Shown here piece by piece: positions 44,236-52,883 of a stretch of 64,000 nucleotides of DNA. How positions within the stretch are numbered: the first letter of the stretch is position 1; each line of letters begins with the position of its first letter. The stretch spans positions 60,038 to 124,037 of the forward strand of contig NZ_FUIE01000057.1 in NCBI RefSeq assembly GCF_900163625.1. Reading direction: 5' to 3'. This DNA is from Brevundimonas diminuta 3F5N (GTDB taxonomy: Bacteria; Pseudomonadota; Alphaproteobacteria; Caulobacterales; Caulobacteraceae). The notes beneath the pieces are model-generated. The model had not been told where the DNA came from, did no database searches, and saw only the letters and a program-made list of their open reading frames with translations. A program made the translations under genes and the position numbers.

Positions 44236-44948
44236 TCACCCTTCCGTATCAGCTGGAATTCCGTGGGTGTTTCATCTCTCATGCAGCGAATGGCCGCGTG
44301 AGCGATGGCTGGCGGCAGAGTTATAGTATGACTACGCCCCGGATTATCCTCCCTACGCCTTCGAGGTGGCCATACTCCGTCGGGCGAGAAGCTAAGCACT
44401 AGGTCGTCGCCGCCTCTTTCGGCGACTATTACCTCTGCCTTCCAACCGAACTCGTCCTTTGTCACCGACAGAGTGATGGCACATGGCGTCGGGTCAGTTT
44501 CGCGAGGGCCGCTGTCAACAATCAGTCCCGCCGGCTTGGCCGTCTGTACCTCCGCCTCTAGCGGCAGGCGGCCCTCAGAAGAATAACGTTCGACCAGCGT
44601 CGTAAGGACGCTCCAAAGCGTCTGCTTTTCGGACAAGCCGGTCCGATCTTCTTCATCTTCCAGAATCAAAAAATCGCGGTTCCCCTTACCGAGCGAAACC
44701 CAAGGCTCTAGTTTCAAATCTCCGATAACCTTGACCGTCTGCCCGGATTTGGTGACGTCTTCAGGCGATGCAAAAGCGAGCAATAGATTCGCTACATCGG
44801 CGGCCCCCATACGCGCCGCGCTAAGTCCGCGCCCTCCCTTAGAAACTAGGCCAGCCTCCCGAAGCGAGCGGGCGATCACACGCGCCGCCGTATCCGGCAC
44901 ACCCGAGGCGGCAGCCACAGTGGAAGTAAGATGAGAAAGTCGAGCCAT
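44232..44948 (-). CDS. putative winged-helix regulator of the integrase operon
   Basis: This 238-residue soluble protein's first 60 residues (ARLSHLTSTVAAASGVPD, ARVIARSLREAGLVSKGGRG) look like a winged helix that recognises DNA. The rest is alpha/beta and unrecognised. The ATG at 44948 lies just 4 bases from a perfect ATTGG-N9-CCAAT dyad that overlaps a TAATAT hexamer; this suggests a leaderless, autoregulated promoter. First gene of regulator-AlpA-int. Confidence 0.7.
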   Translation of the reverse strand: MARLSHLTSTVAAASGVPDTAARVIARSLREAGLVSKGGRGLSAARMGAADVANLLLAFASPEDVTKSGQTVKVIGDLKLEPWVSLGKGNRDFLILEDEEDRTGLSEKQTLWSVLTTLVERYSSEGRLPLEAEVQTAKPAGLIVDSGPRETDPTPCAITLSVTKDEFGWKAEVIVAERGGDDLVLSFSPDGVWPPRRRREDNPGRSHTITLPPAIAHAAIRCMRDETPTEFQLIRKGE

Positions 44949-44951
44949 GCA

Positions 44952-45007
44952 CGATTGGTATATTACGCCAATCGCTTGCACAAGGCCCATTGGCGCATGA
45001 CACCAAT
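44952..45007 (-). promoter_or_regulatory. paired ATTGG-N9-CCAAT operators of the integrase operon
   Basis: CGATTGG-N9-CCAATCG (44952-44974) is a perfect 7-bp-arm dyad. ATTGG-N9-CCAAT (44989-45007) has the same geometry. Their centres are 35 bp apart. On the minus strand the first contains TAATAT, a -10-like hexamer, 11 bases before the ATG at 44948, so a repressor bound there would block the promoter. Confidence 0.65.
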
Positions 45008-45223
45008 CGCAACCGCCTCACGATCTTCCTGAGCACCAACCGCGAATGCCCGCGACCTCGACCTGGTTGGATCGCCGCCAACCTGCGCCGTTCCATGTCG
45101 CCAGTCTAGCCCTTGAGCGCTGGCAGCGCTAATGTCGGAAGACGTCGCGCGGAAGGATCGTCTTGGAAGTAGCGCTGCCGGCAGCACATCCGGCGGCGAT
45201 TACATCTTCAGTCGCCTTACGAC

Positions 45224-45322
45224 TTAAGCGAGCGCCGGGCCCGCCGAGTGCTGGGCGTCGATCGCACAACCGTGCGCTATCGGGCGACACGGCCGGGCTA
45301 TGGCACCTTGCGTGATCGTTGA
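45224..45322 (+). pseudogene. IS3-family transposase OrfB remnant
   Basis: A short frame reads LSERRARRVLGVDRTTVRY, which matches the start of IS3-group OrfB proteins, then stops early at 45320. No orfA, inverted repeats or catalytic DDE region is nearby, so only a fragment remains. The surrounding gap (44949-45403) otherwise holds only the operator pair. Confidence 0.55.
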
Positions 45323-45403
45323 GCTCTGCCCGAGGAGCGACAGCGAGGCACCATCGACGCTTGCTCGACGACGCACGTCAGTAACGCTGCAGAACCGAGG
45401 TCG

Positions 45404-45787
45404 CTACCAGACATCGTTTAGAGGATCGAGCACTGCATGGAGGGCGAGAATCCGTTCCTCTTCTTCCTGAATTTCTTCGAAATCGTAGGGACGAACTGGG
45501 AGAGGACCAAACGCGGCGCGGCCCATAGTTACTGCCATCTTTCGCAAGCGATGGTATTCGTCATCGTCGAACTTTTCCTTGGCCATCGCGCCAACCTGGA
45601 TCGACATCAAGGTCATCCGATGGGCCATCAGGCGCAGCATGTAATCCTGGTGCCCCTCTAGATCGGCCTCGATCAACCCTCGCACGTACTCGGTCATCGT
45701 CAGACCACTGTCCTCCAACTTGACCTGAAGACGCGCGTGCAACCTCCTCGAAATGTAGGCGCTGATGCGGGGCAAATTCGTAGCCAT
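45404..45787 (-). CDS. ribbon-helix-helix-like DNA-binding protein
   Basis: This 127-residue protein has an N-terminal ribbon-helix-helix pattern (RISAYISRRLHARLQVKLED, SGLTMTEYVRGLIEADLEG), followed by a charged helical region. Such proteins regulate plasmid or island genes or act in relaxosomes. Here no relaxase is seen. Three palindromes lie within 215 bases upstream and could be its targets. Confidence 0.75.
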   Translation of the reverse strand: MATNLPRISAYISRRLHARLQVKLEDSGLTMTEYVRGLIEADLEGHQDYMLRLMAHRMTLMSIQVGAMAKEKFDDDEYHRLRKMAVTMGRAAFGPLPVRPYDFEEIQEEEERILALHAVLDPLNDVW

Positions 45788-46166
45788 TGAGTCGCAAATC
45801 CGTGTATCGGTGGAGCCTCTTTGGGACCCTACAACGTATTGAAGTTACTTAACAATCAGGCAAGTCAGGAAAGTGGGCCCACTTTGGCACACGCTTCGCC
45901 GCTGAGATTGTCCTTTTAAATCAGATCACTATGCGATCGCAGCTGTGCGTAATGTGTGCACCTCCCAAGGGAGGTTTCGTCACGGTCCCCTTGTAAGGGG
46001 AAATCGTCTATAAATGGCGGAAGCCACGGCCAGTCCAGGAAGGCCCTCACCGGCCTCTAGGCTGGGGTGAATGCGCGCGGAGCCTCTGACGCGGCTAGCG
46101 GCGCAGACCTTCCCCTCTGGTCACTAGCCGCCGCCTACTGGTCAGGATCGGCCCCGGGCCGGCGGA
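45788..46166. promoter_or_regulatory. intergenic region with three short palindromes
   Basis: No credible gene is seen in these 379 bases. A perfect 16-bp palindrome AAAGTGGGCCCACTTT lies at 45870-45885. Two 14-bp dyads with 2-base centres follow: CCTCCC-AA-GGGAGG (45961-45974) and CCCCTT-GT-AAGGGG (45987-46000), 26 bp apart. They may be operators of the adjacent ribbon-helix-helix gene, or an origin of transfer or small RNA. Confidence 0.5.
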
Positions 46167-46451
46167 CTAACCTTTGCTGGGCAAGACGGCTCGCACCAGT
46201 CCGATACTTATTCGCAGACCAACCGCGTGAAGCATCTCGACGAACGCGTTCAGCTCGAGCTTATTCCCGCCTCTGGACCGAAGGACTTGGCTCAGTGCCG
46301 CCGACAACTGGGCAGGATCGTCTCCATCTTCGTCAGCCACGACCGCAAGATAGGCCGCCACGTCGGCGGGCGTTTCGAGATAATTTACAAGGTCGAACTC
46401 ACGAACCTTCAGCTTGTTCGACAAGGGTGTGTCGCCAGTCCCTGCGCTCAT
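46167..46451 (-). CDS. HigA-like addiction-module antidote, copy 2
   Basis: This 94-residue protein has the arrangement of probable addiction-module antidotes (KVREFDLVNYLETPADVAAY, LAAALS-type helix region LSAALSQVLRSRGGN, then LEMLHAVGLRISIG-like C terminus). It overlaps the next antidote gene by 4 bases and shares its pattern (EFD..., PADVAAYLAVVADE, SRGG), so it is a tandem duplication. The expected RelE-like toxin gene is absent on either side. Confidence 0.75.
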   Translation of the reverse strand: MSAGTGDTPLSNKLKVREFDLVNYLETPADVAAYLAVVADEDGDDPAQLSAALSQVLRSRGGNKLELNAFVEMLHAVGLRISIGLVRAVLPSKG

Positions 46452-46747
46452 CGCGCCACCTCAAAACTCACCGTCACGCCAAGGGCGCGGGCGACCGTCA
46501 GGATGGTGTCGAAGGATGGATCGCCGTCATCGGCTAGCGCCGCACAAAGGTCTTCGACGGACATGTCGGCTTCTGCGGCCACGGTTGACGGTCCCCCCCG
46601 CGCCCGCACCACGACAGCGAACGCCCTGACGATCGCTCTGACGTTGTCATCAGTTTCCTCGGCTACGGCCTGGATATAGGCCGCGATCCGCTCGGCACTC
46701 GTCAAGCATTCAGCAGGATCAAACTCCTGGATGCCTAGATCCGCCAT
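46448..46747 (-). CDS. HigA-like addiction-module antidote, copy 1
   Basis: This 99-residue protein has the pattern IQEFDPAECLTSAERIAAY, IVRAFAVVVRARGGPSTVAA, then a helix-turn-helix (MSVEDLCAALADDGDPSFDT, ILTVARALGVTVSFEVA). Antidotes of this family repress their own operon and neutralise a HigB/RelE-like toxin. Here the partner is a second antidote rather than a toxin, so the pair may be an orphan regulator or a decoy. Confidence 0.8.
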   Translation of the reverse strand: MADLGIQEFDPAECLTSAERIAAYIQAVAEETDDNVRAIVRAFAVVVRARGGPSTVAAEADMSVEDLCAALADDGDPSFDTILTVARALGVTVSFEVAR

Positions 46748-46857
46748 TCGCTCTCTCCATTCCCCATCAAACGCGGTCTCAACTCCGCTAGCCGGAGCTA
46801 GTGACGTGCCGCAGCCCTTCTAAGCTTCTGCGGAAGCCCACAGCAGTCTTTGCGTCC

Positions 46858-48063
46858 TCATTTCTCCAAGATTTTCTGCTGATCCCGATCATATCTGTAT
46901 CGATGAAGCCGCCCCTCTTTGAGCAGATTGGCGGCTTGACTGACATGTTCGGGCAGGACGTAGAACCATTCGCGAGGGTTGACGCGTTTTCCAAAGCGAT
47001 CAGTGACGAACAGTTCGGCAGGTCGCGCCGCCTCGAAGAAACGGTGCAGAAGCTCCTCCACCCGTGCCCGGGGCAAATTCTGCAGCGCGAAGGTGGCGAC
47101 CACCTCCACCGGTGCGAGCAGGAAGGTGGGATCGTTGCGCGCGTCGGCGACGCGCCTGCGCACGTCCTGGGACGTCACCCCGATCTTGTGCAGGATGTTG
47201 CGCTCCGCAGCGATCGACGGATCGGTAGACAGGCTACGCGCCACATAGATCGAGCCCGACAGGGCCAGCTTGTCGCTTTCCCATTCAGGGTCGAGAGCGC
47301 CCAGGCCACGCCGCTGTACGACGCGGGCGGTCTTGTCATCGTTCAGCGACTTTCTGAACGACGAGGCCAGCGGGTCGCTCTCGGTTCCGTTCGAGAAGAT
47401 GATGCGCAGGCGATAGTCCCGGGATCCTCCGCGAGCGGTCATCTCCGACTTCTCGGCGACGAATGCCAGCAAGCCGTTGCGGATGAAGAAATCCCCCTCG
47501 TACGGGTCGATCACCATCCGCTTTTCGATTGCCGTCGCGATGCGGTCGCCGGCTTCCAACTCCTGCTGCATTTCCAGGAATTTCGGCTCGAAGACCTCGA
47601 AATCGACGCAAGGCACGAAGTCGGCGCGATGATCCGGCAGATGCCGCTCCGCCGCCGGCGTGACGTGCCGCAGTTCGAAAAGCCCAGCTGTCACGCCCAG
47701 GTCATCATCCGCGAAGATGTCGTCCAGGCTGTCGGGCACCTCGTCCTCGGAGGGAGCGTCACGCCAGGACCGCTGAGGCGGCGGCGCATCAGTTAGATTC
47801 AGCAGCCCAAGACGGTCCATCGCGCGCAGCGCTTCGGACGGCGCCTTGGCCAGCTTTCGGAAGATCACGCCCAGCCGCATCTCATCGTGGCTGGCGGCGT
47901 CGGGGTCCGGCAGCCGCCCATGCTTGGCGTGAAAGGCCTCTACGTCGCGCAGGACGGCTTCATCCGCATGGTCAGCCAGACGGCCGGTCGTTGCCGCCGG
48001 CTTGACGTCCAGCAGGCCGAACTCGTCCTCTTCGGCGAAGATTTCATCCAGCGTCGGCCGCAT
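46858..48063 (-). CDS. GIY-YIG (T5orf172-type) nuclease-domain protein
   Basis: This is a 401-residue protein. The C-terminal part (about residues 270-350) fits a GIY-YIG/T5orf172 domain: LSGSIYVARSLS, then ILHKIGVTSQDVRRRVADAR with the conserved Gly and Arg, and FALQNLPRARVEELLHRFF containing the late Glu. The N-terminal half is acidic and unrecognised (repeated DEIFAEEDEFG and DDIFADDDLG). It overlaps the helicase stop by 1 base (TGATG), the last gene of the four-gene operon. Role: probable DNA nuclease effector. Confidence 0.78.
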   Translation of the reverse strand: MRPTLDEIFAEEDEFGLLDVKPAATTGRLADHADEAVLRDVEAFHAKHGRLPDPDAASHDEMRLGVIFRKLAKAPSEALRAMDRLGLLNLTDAPPPQRSWRDAPSEDEVPDSLDDIFADDDLGVTAGLFELRHVTPAAERHLPDHRADFVPCVDFEVFEPKFLEMQQELEAGDRIATAIEKRMVIDPYEGDFFIRNGLLAFVAEKSEMTARGGSRDYRLRIIFSNGTESDPLASSFRKSLNDDKTARVVQRRGLGALDPEWESDKLALSGSIYVARSLSTDPSIAAERNILHKIGVTSQDVRRRVADARNDPTFLLAPVEVVATFALQNLPRARVEELLHRFFEAARPAELFVTDRFGKRVNPREWFYVLPEHVSQAANLLKEGRLHRYRYDRDQQKILEK

Positions 48064-50138
48064 CAGACCGCCTCGGCCCGCAACTTCTGGGCCTTCCGGT
48101 TCCGCATCCAGGCCAGCGCCTCGGCCATGCGCTTCTCCAGATCATCCGACGAGTGGACGTTCGGTTCTCGCCCTTCCTGAGCGCGGAAGCGCTTGATGCG
48201 CGGCCACAGGGTGCGCGCCTCGTCCTCGGTCATGCTGGTGCGCATGGCGACCATGGCCGACTGCATGTTCGACAGCAGCGTGGAGTCGAGCGACTTGGAC
48301 GTGATCTCGAACTGCTCGCGGAAGGTGTTGACGCTGTCGATCAGGTCGATGTCCAACTCGCGCACATTGATGAAGCGCCGCACCAGCGCCAGCAGGGTGT
48401 TGGGCGCGCCGGGCAGATCATCCTCCGCGTCGAGAAGCGGCGGCCCTTCCCACTCAGCAGACGGTTCAGACACGCCGGTTTCGACTTCCCGCTTGGCCAG
48501 CGTCAGGATGTTCATACGGGCGGCCAGGTCCTGACGAACGGACTCCGTCTCCTCGGCCGTCAGGTTTTCGTAGCGCGTCTCGATGATGTCGGTCAGCACC
48601 ATCTGAGTGACCACCTCGGGCGCCGTTTCGGGCGACAGGGCGCGCTTGTCCATGGCCTGACAGGCGGCGGCCATCAGGTCGTGCATATCCCGCTCGCAGA
48701 TGTCGCGGGCGCGATCGGTGGGCGGCTCCATCAGGCCCTTGATGCCGATCGTCACCGTGCCGTTGTCGTCGATGCTGATCGGTTCGCGAACGTCGCCGTC
48801 CTCGCGGCGATAGAATTTGAAGTTGGGCGCCAGCACCTGTTCCATCAGGAGCGAGCCGGAGATGGCCTTCAGCATATCGTTGACGGCGTCGGCGACCACG
48901 CCGGTCTCAACCCCCGGCTCGGCCACAAGGTTGGTGAAGCGCGCCTGCGTCTTGCCGGGCGCATCGCGGGTGGCGCGCCCGATGATCTGGACGATCTCAA
49001 CCAGAGAGGCGCGATAGCCGATGGTCAGGGCGTGCTCGCACCAGACCCAGTCAAAGCCTTCCTTGGCCATGCCCAGGGCGATGATGATGTCCACCTTGGC
49101 GCGGTCGGCGACGTCATCGCGCTTGCCGTCCGGCCCCTTGATCTCGCGCGAGAGGGCCGCCTTGACCCGGTCTCGGTCGGCGCCGTCATCGACCAGGTCC
49201 GCGACCTTCAACAGGCGACCGTCCGGCGTACGCAGCAGGTCGAAGCCGGTTTCGGGGTCCGTCCCCTCCACCGTCCCGATCAGGTCGTAGATGCGGTGCA
49301 CCTCCTCGTGCTTGGGCGCATAGGCCTCAGACGATCCACGATGCGGAATGTGGATGATGGTCTTCAGCTGGGTGTCCAGCACCTCTGGCAGGCCGTTGGG
49401 GTAACGGCCCTTGTAGAAGTTGTAGTTCACCCCGAGCGACTTCAGGTGCTCATAGCCGTCCAACTGCTCGTAGTAGGAATAGGTGACCGTGACGAAGCGA
49501 TCCTCGTCATCAGCCCGCAGCACCGGCACGGCGTCCCCGCGGAAGTAGGACCCGGTCATGGCCATGACGTGCGTGCGTTCGCGCGCCAGGATACGCCGCA
49601 GAATCTCGCCCAGCCGATTGTTGTCGGCGGCAGAGACGTGGTGGAATTCGTCTACGGCCAGGAAGACGTCGTCGAAGGCTTCAGCCCCCTCCTCCGCCTC
49701 GACGGCGTCAAAGCCAAACCGGAAGGTGGCGTGGGTGCAGACCAACACGCGCGCATCGGACTTCATGAAGTCCTTGAAGGCCTTCACCTTCTGCGACTGA
49801 GGAGCCTCCTCGACCCCGCTCAGGCACAGGTTCCAGCTGTCCTCGACCACCCAATCGGCCTCGAAGCCATAGGACGACAGGTCGGTCGAGCGGAAAGACC
49901 CGCCGATCGAGGTTTCGGGCACGCAGACGATGGTCTTGCCCAACCCCTGATGCCGCATCTTGTCCAGGGCGATGAACATCAGGGCGCGGCTCTTGCCCGC
50001 CGCCGGCGGCGCCTTCAGCAGCAGATGCTGGGCCGCGCGCGCGGCATAGGCTCGCGCCTGCATCGGGCGCTGACCTAGGGCGTTGACCGCCTTGGACGCC
50101 CCCGTCTGCGCATAGGCCACGTTGACTGTCTGAACCAT
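48063..50138 (-). CDS. SF2 DEAD/DEAH-type helicase of the restriction-like operon
   Basis: This 691-residue superfamily 2 ATPase has a Walker A variant APPAAGKSRALMF (near 43-55), motif II VDEFHHVSA (DEFH), motif III AMTGSYFRG and motif VI IIGRATRDAPGK. The C-terminal 250 residues are helical and unrecognised. It lies 23 bases after the methylase and 1 base into the GIY-YIG gene, so the genes are co-expressed. It could translocate on DNA for the nuclease, as in type I/III or DISARM-like systems. Confidence 0.88.
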   Translation of the reverse strand: MVQTVNVAYAQTGASKAVNALGQRPMQARAYAARAAQHLLLKAPPAAGKSRALMFIALDKMRHQGLGKTIVCVPETSIGGSFRSTDLSSYGFEADWVVEDSWNLCLSGVEEAPQSQKVKAFKDFMKSDARVLVCTHATFRFGFDAVEAEEGAEAFDDVFLAVDEFHHVSAADNNRLGEILRRILARERTHVMAMTGSYFRGDAVPVLRADDEDRFVTVTYSYYEQLDGYEHLKSLGVNYNFYKGRYPNGLPEVLDTQLKTIIHIPHRGSSEAYAPKHEEVHRIYDLIGTVEGTDPETGFDLLRTPDGRLLKVADLVDDGADRDRVKAALSREIKGPDGKRDDVADRAKVDIIIALGMAKEGFDWVWCEHALTIGYRASLVEIVQIIGRATRDAPGKTQARFTNLVAEPGVETGVVADAVNDMLKAISGSLLMEQVLAPNFKFYRREDGDVREPISIDDNGTVTIGIKGLMEPPTDRARDICERDMHDLMAAACQAMDKRALSPETAPEVVTQMVLTDIIETRYENLTAEETESVRQDLAARMNILTLAKREVETGVSEPSAEWEGPPLLDAEDDLPGAPNTLLALVRRFINVRELDIDLIDSVNTFREQFEITSKSLDSTLLSNMQSAMVAMRTSMTEDEARTLWPRIKRFRAQEGREPNVHSSDDLEKRMAEALAWMRNRKAQKLRAEAV

Positions 50139-50161
50139 GACTTCCCCCCTCTTGCCGACCG

Positions 50162-52834
50162 CTACTGTGCCGTCTTCGCGGCGTAGAGTTTGAACAGAGT
50201 CTCCAGCCGCTCCGTATCGTTCCGGAAGGGACGGCCGATGTACATCGACTCCAGCAGGTCGTCGTTGTCCTTGTGCGCCTGACGCAGGTCGTCGGGCATC
50301 TTGTCGGGATCGTAGAGCTGCGCGATCGTCGCCGGGTGGTGCTCGTAGCGCGTCCTCAGAATGCGACGCGCCGAAGCCGACAACTGATCAAGCTGCTCCT
50401 GCGTAAATTTGGGCACCGGGAAGGTGTTCCAGCCCAGGGTATTTGAATAGCGGAAGTCGGACTTGAGCTTGCCACAGACCGTACCGATCCACACCAGATG
50501 CAGGCGCGCGGCGATCAGTGCGATGCACCAGTCTGGACCGTCGTAGATGGCCTGGTTCAGGTCAGAGGAAATGACATCTGCACCTACCCGAACAACGGGC
50601 AAATATGGGCGTCGCTCCGAGGATACACGCGGGATTAGGATGGCGTGATCGCGCGCCCAGTTTTGGGCTTGCCGGAATTTATGGGGGTACGCAGCCCACG
50701 GCCTAGTCTGAGCGGCTGTGCTTGCGGCTCGGAATGCCGCTACCGCTTCAAATCGCGACTTGATAGGCGGAATGACCGCCGCCTCCTCGGCATCACCATC
50801 AGTGACCCAGAGGCAGAAACGCACTTTGCCTTTCACCGCTTCTTCCGAACCCATGAAGCGCTTAATGAACTTGGATGCATCTGGGTATAAAGCGATCAGC
50901 TCATCCCGCTCTTCGGGGCTGAGGATCAGATGTCCACCGTCCGTCGGCTTGTTCCCATATTCCATGTAGGGCAAGCCAAAGATCGAACGAGCCTCAGCGT
51001 CCACAAACAAGGATGGGCCATCCAGCAAGTAGGCGTTGATGTTGCCGGCCGTGGCGGACAAATCCCCCGCAAAAAGCAGCTTTGAAGCGCGACTTTCGTT
51101 CCGAAGCCCAACGACCACGCAAATGACCGCTGCATTCGCCGAGGCATTGTTCCGCCATTTGAACGACGTGTGGGCGAAGCCGATCTCGACGCCATCTCTG
51201 AGAATAGCAGGCCACAGCGCACCAACAGCCTGCCCTTGACAGATCGAGTTGGTCGACACCAGGGCAGACCTCGCGTTGCGCCCGCGAATGTAGTTGGCGG
51301 CCTTGAACATCCAGCAGGCGACAAAATCGACCCGCCGATAGGCCTCCAGATGCCCGGACAGCACGAAGTCCATGTCGGCATTTTGCTCGTCGGAGCGTGA
51401 GTTATCGCCTAGGAATGGCGGGTTCCCCGCGATGTAGACCTCTTCCTCCCCCTCCGGCGGCGGACAGATCTCCTCCCAATTGAGACGGAGCGAATTGTCA
51501 CAAACAATGTTGCCGCCATCCCGCAGCGGCAGCAGCGCCGGCATCCGGCCGAACACGTCGGCGAGGCGGGCGTTCGCCTGATACTCGGCGATGAACAGCG
51601 CCAGCTTGGCTGTCTCCGCCGCGAAGTCGTTGATCTCGACCCCGTAGAACTGATCCAGCCCGACCGAGGAGAACATCTGCATGGTCGTGGTGACAGGATC
51701 CAGTTCGCCTAGCCGCTTCATCAGACGCAGCTCGCGCTCGCGCATCTGGCGGTAGGCCACGACCAGGAAGTTGCCCGAACCGCAGGCGGGGTCGAAGACA
51801 CGGATCTTCGACAGGCGCGCCAACTGAGCACGCAGAGCAGCGGGCTTGTCCCAGGCCTTGTCGATCTCGGCGTCCAGATCATCCAGGAACAGCGGGCCCA
51901 GCACCTTCATGATGTTGGGGACGGAGGTGTAGTGCATCCCCAGTTCCGACCGCGCCTTCTCATCGGCGATCGACTGGATCATCGAGCCGAAGATGTCGGG
52001 GTTGATCAACTTCCAGTCCATGCCCGACGCATCGCGCAGATACCGGAAGCTGATGACATCGAAGACCGGCGCGTCGATGGCGCCCGCGAACAGCCCGCCG
52101 TTCACATACTTCAGAGCGCCCGCCCAGACCGGCAAACCTGAACGCTCGCCCTCGGGCAGATTCATGGCCGTAAAGGCGTGTATCAGGGTCTCGCGCGCGT
52201 GCTCGCCCCGGTCGCCGCTGTAGTCGAACAGGACTGACGAGAACTGGCTTTCAGGAAAGACGCCGACGTCCTCGGCGAACAGGCAGAAGATCAGCCGCGT
52301 CATGAACAGGTTCATGTCGTGGCGGCGCTCCTCCGCCCGCCAGTCGGGATTGGCCTTCAGCAGGGCGTCGTACAGGCGCGCCAGCTTGCCGGTCGCGCGA
52401 ACATCGACAGGGTTCTCCTCGGCCGCCTGATACCGCTCCTTGCCCGCCGCCGGCAGGAAGAAGGAGAATTTGGCGCCCAGTTCGCTGAACGCGCAATGCA
52501 GAGGCGCGCCCGACTTCGGGTGCTCGGCCGCAATGGTCTGGCCGTCGGTCGCCAGCAGTATGGCGGGCTTGCCGGTCTTATTCTTCTTGCTGGCGCGGAG
52601 CTGCGTCAGCACGGCCTCGACCTGGCCGGCTTCCGCGGGGGCGTAGTGGAACTTGCGGCTCAGCAGCATGCCGCCCGGCACGTCGGATTTTCCGGTCGAA
52701 CCGTTGCGCAACTTGGCCAGGGTCGCCTGCGGGTTGTCCGTCGCCTCCGCAAAGGAAAGGCCGAACGTCTCAGGCGCAAACGGTTGCTGGGCCAGGGCGT
52801 CCAGGGCATCGGCGATTTCAGTAGGGTTCATCAT
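50162..52834 (-). CDS. MmeI-like N6-adenine DNA methyltransferase (class I)
   Basis: This is an 890-residue SAM-dependent DNA methylase. Motif I is FDPACGSGNFLVVAY (near residue 345) and motif IV is GNPPF (near 470), as in N6-adenine enzymes of the MmeI/type IIG group. A target-recognition region follows to about 760, then a C-terminal helical domain. The N-terminal region (1-330) is present, but I cannot identify a PD-ExK nuclease in it. Together with the Mrr-type nuclease upstream and helicase downstream it forms the modification part of a restriction-like system. Confidence 0.88.
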   Translation of the reverse strand: MMNPTEIADALDALAQQPFAPETFGLSFAEATDNPQATLAKLRNGSTGKSDVPGGMLLSRKFHYAPAEAGQVEAVLTQLRASKKNKTGKPAILLATDGQTIAAEHPKSGAPLHCAFSELGAKFSFFLPAAGKERYQAAEENPVDVRATGKLARLYDALLKANPDWRAEERRHDMNLFMTRLIFCLFAEDVGVFPESQFSSVLFDYSGDRGEHARETLIHAFTAMNLPEGERSGLPVWAGALKYVNGGLFAGAIDAPVFDVISFRYLRDASGMDWKLINPDIFGSMIQSIADEKARSELGMHYTSVPNIMKVLGPLFLDDLDAEIDKAWDKPAALRAQLARLSKIRVFDPACGSGNFLVVAYRQMRERELRLMKRLGELDPVTTTMQMFSSVGLDQFYGVEINDFAAETAKLALFIAEYQANARLADVFGRMPALLPLRDGGNIVCDNSLRLNWEEICPPPEGEEEVYIAGNPPFLGDNSRSDEQNADMDFVLSGHLEAYRRVDFVACWMFKAANYIRGRNARSALVSTNSICQGQAVGALWPAILRDGVEIGFAHTSFKWRNNASANAAVICVVVGLRNESRASKLLFAGDLSATAGNINAYLLDGPSLFVDAEARSIFGLPYMEYGNKPTDGGHLILSPEERDELIALYPDASKFIKRFMGSEEAVKGKVRFCLWVTDGDAEEAAVIPPIKSRFEAVAAFRAASTAAQTRPWAAYPHKFRQAQNWARDHAILIPRVSSERRPYLPVVRVGADVISSDLNQAIYDGPDWCIALIAARLHLVWIGTVCGKLKSDFRYSNTLGWNTFPVPKFTQEQLDQLSASARRILRTRYEHHPATIAQLYDPDKMPDDLRQAHKDNDDLLESMYIGRPFRNDTERLETLFKLYAAKTAQ

Positions 52835-52883
52835 CAGTCCAGAGACGGAAATCGATTGCGGTCAGGGCGGCGCAGAAGCGGCG

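Noticed and set aside
48153..50078. Plus-strand frame of 641 codons opposite the helicase
   Set aside because: It is an antisense shadow; the minus-strand protein has helicase motifs and operon spacing.
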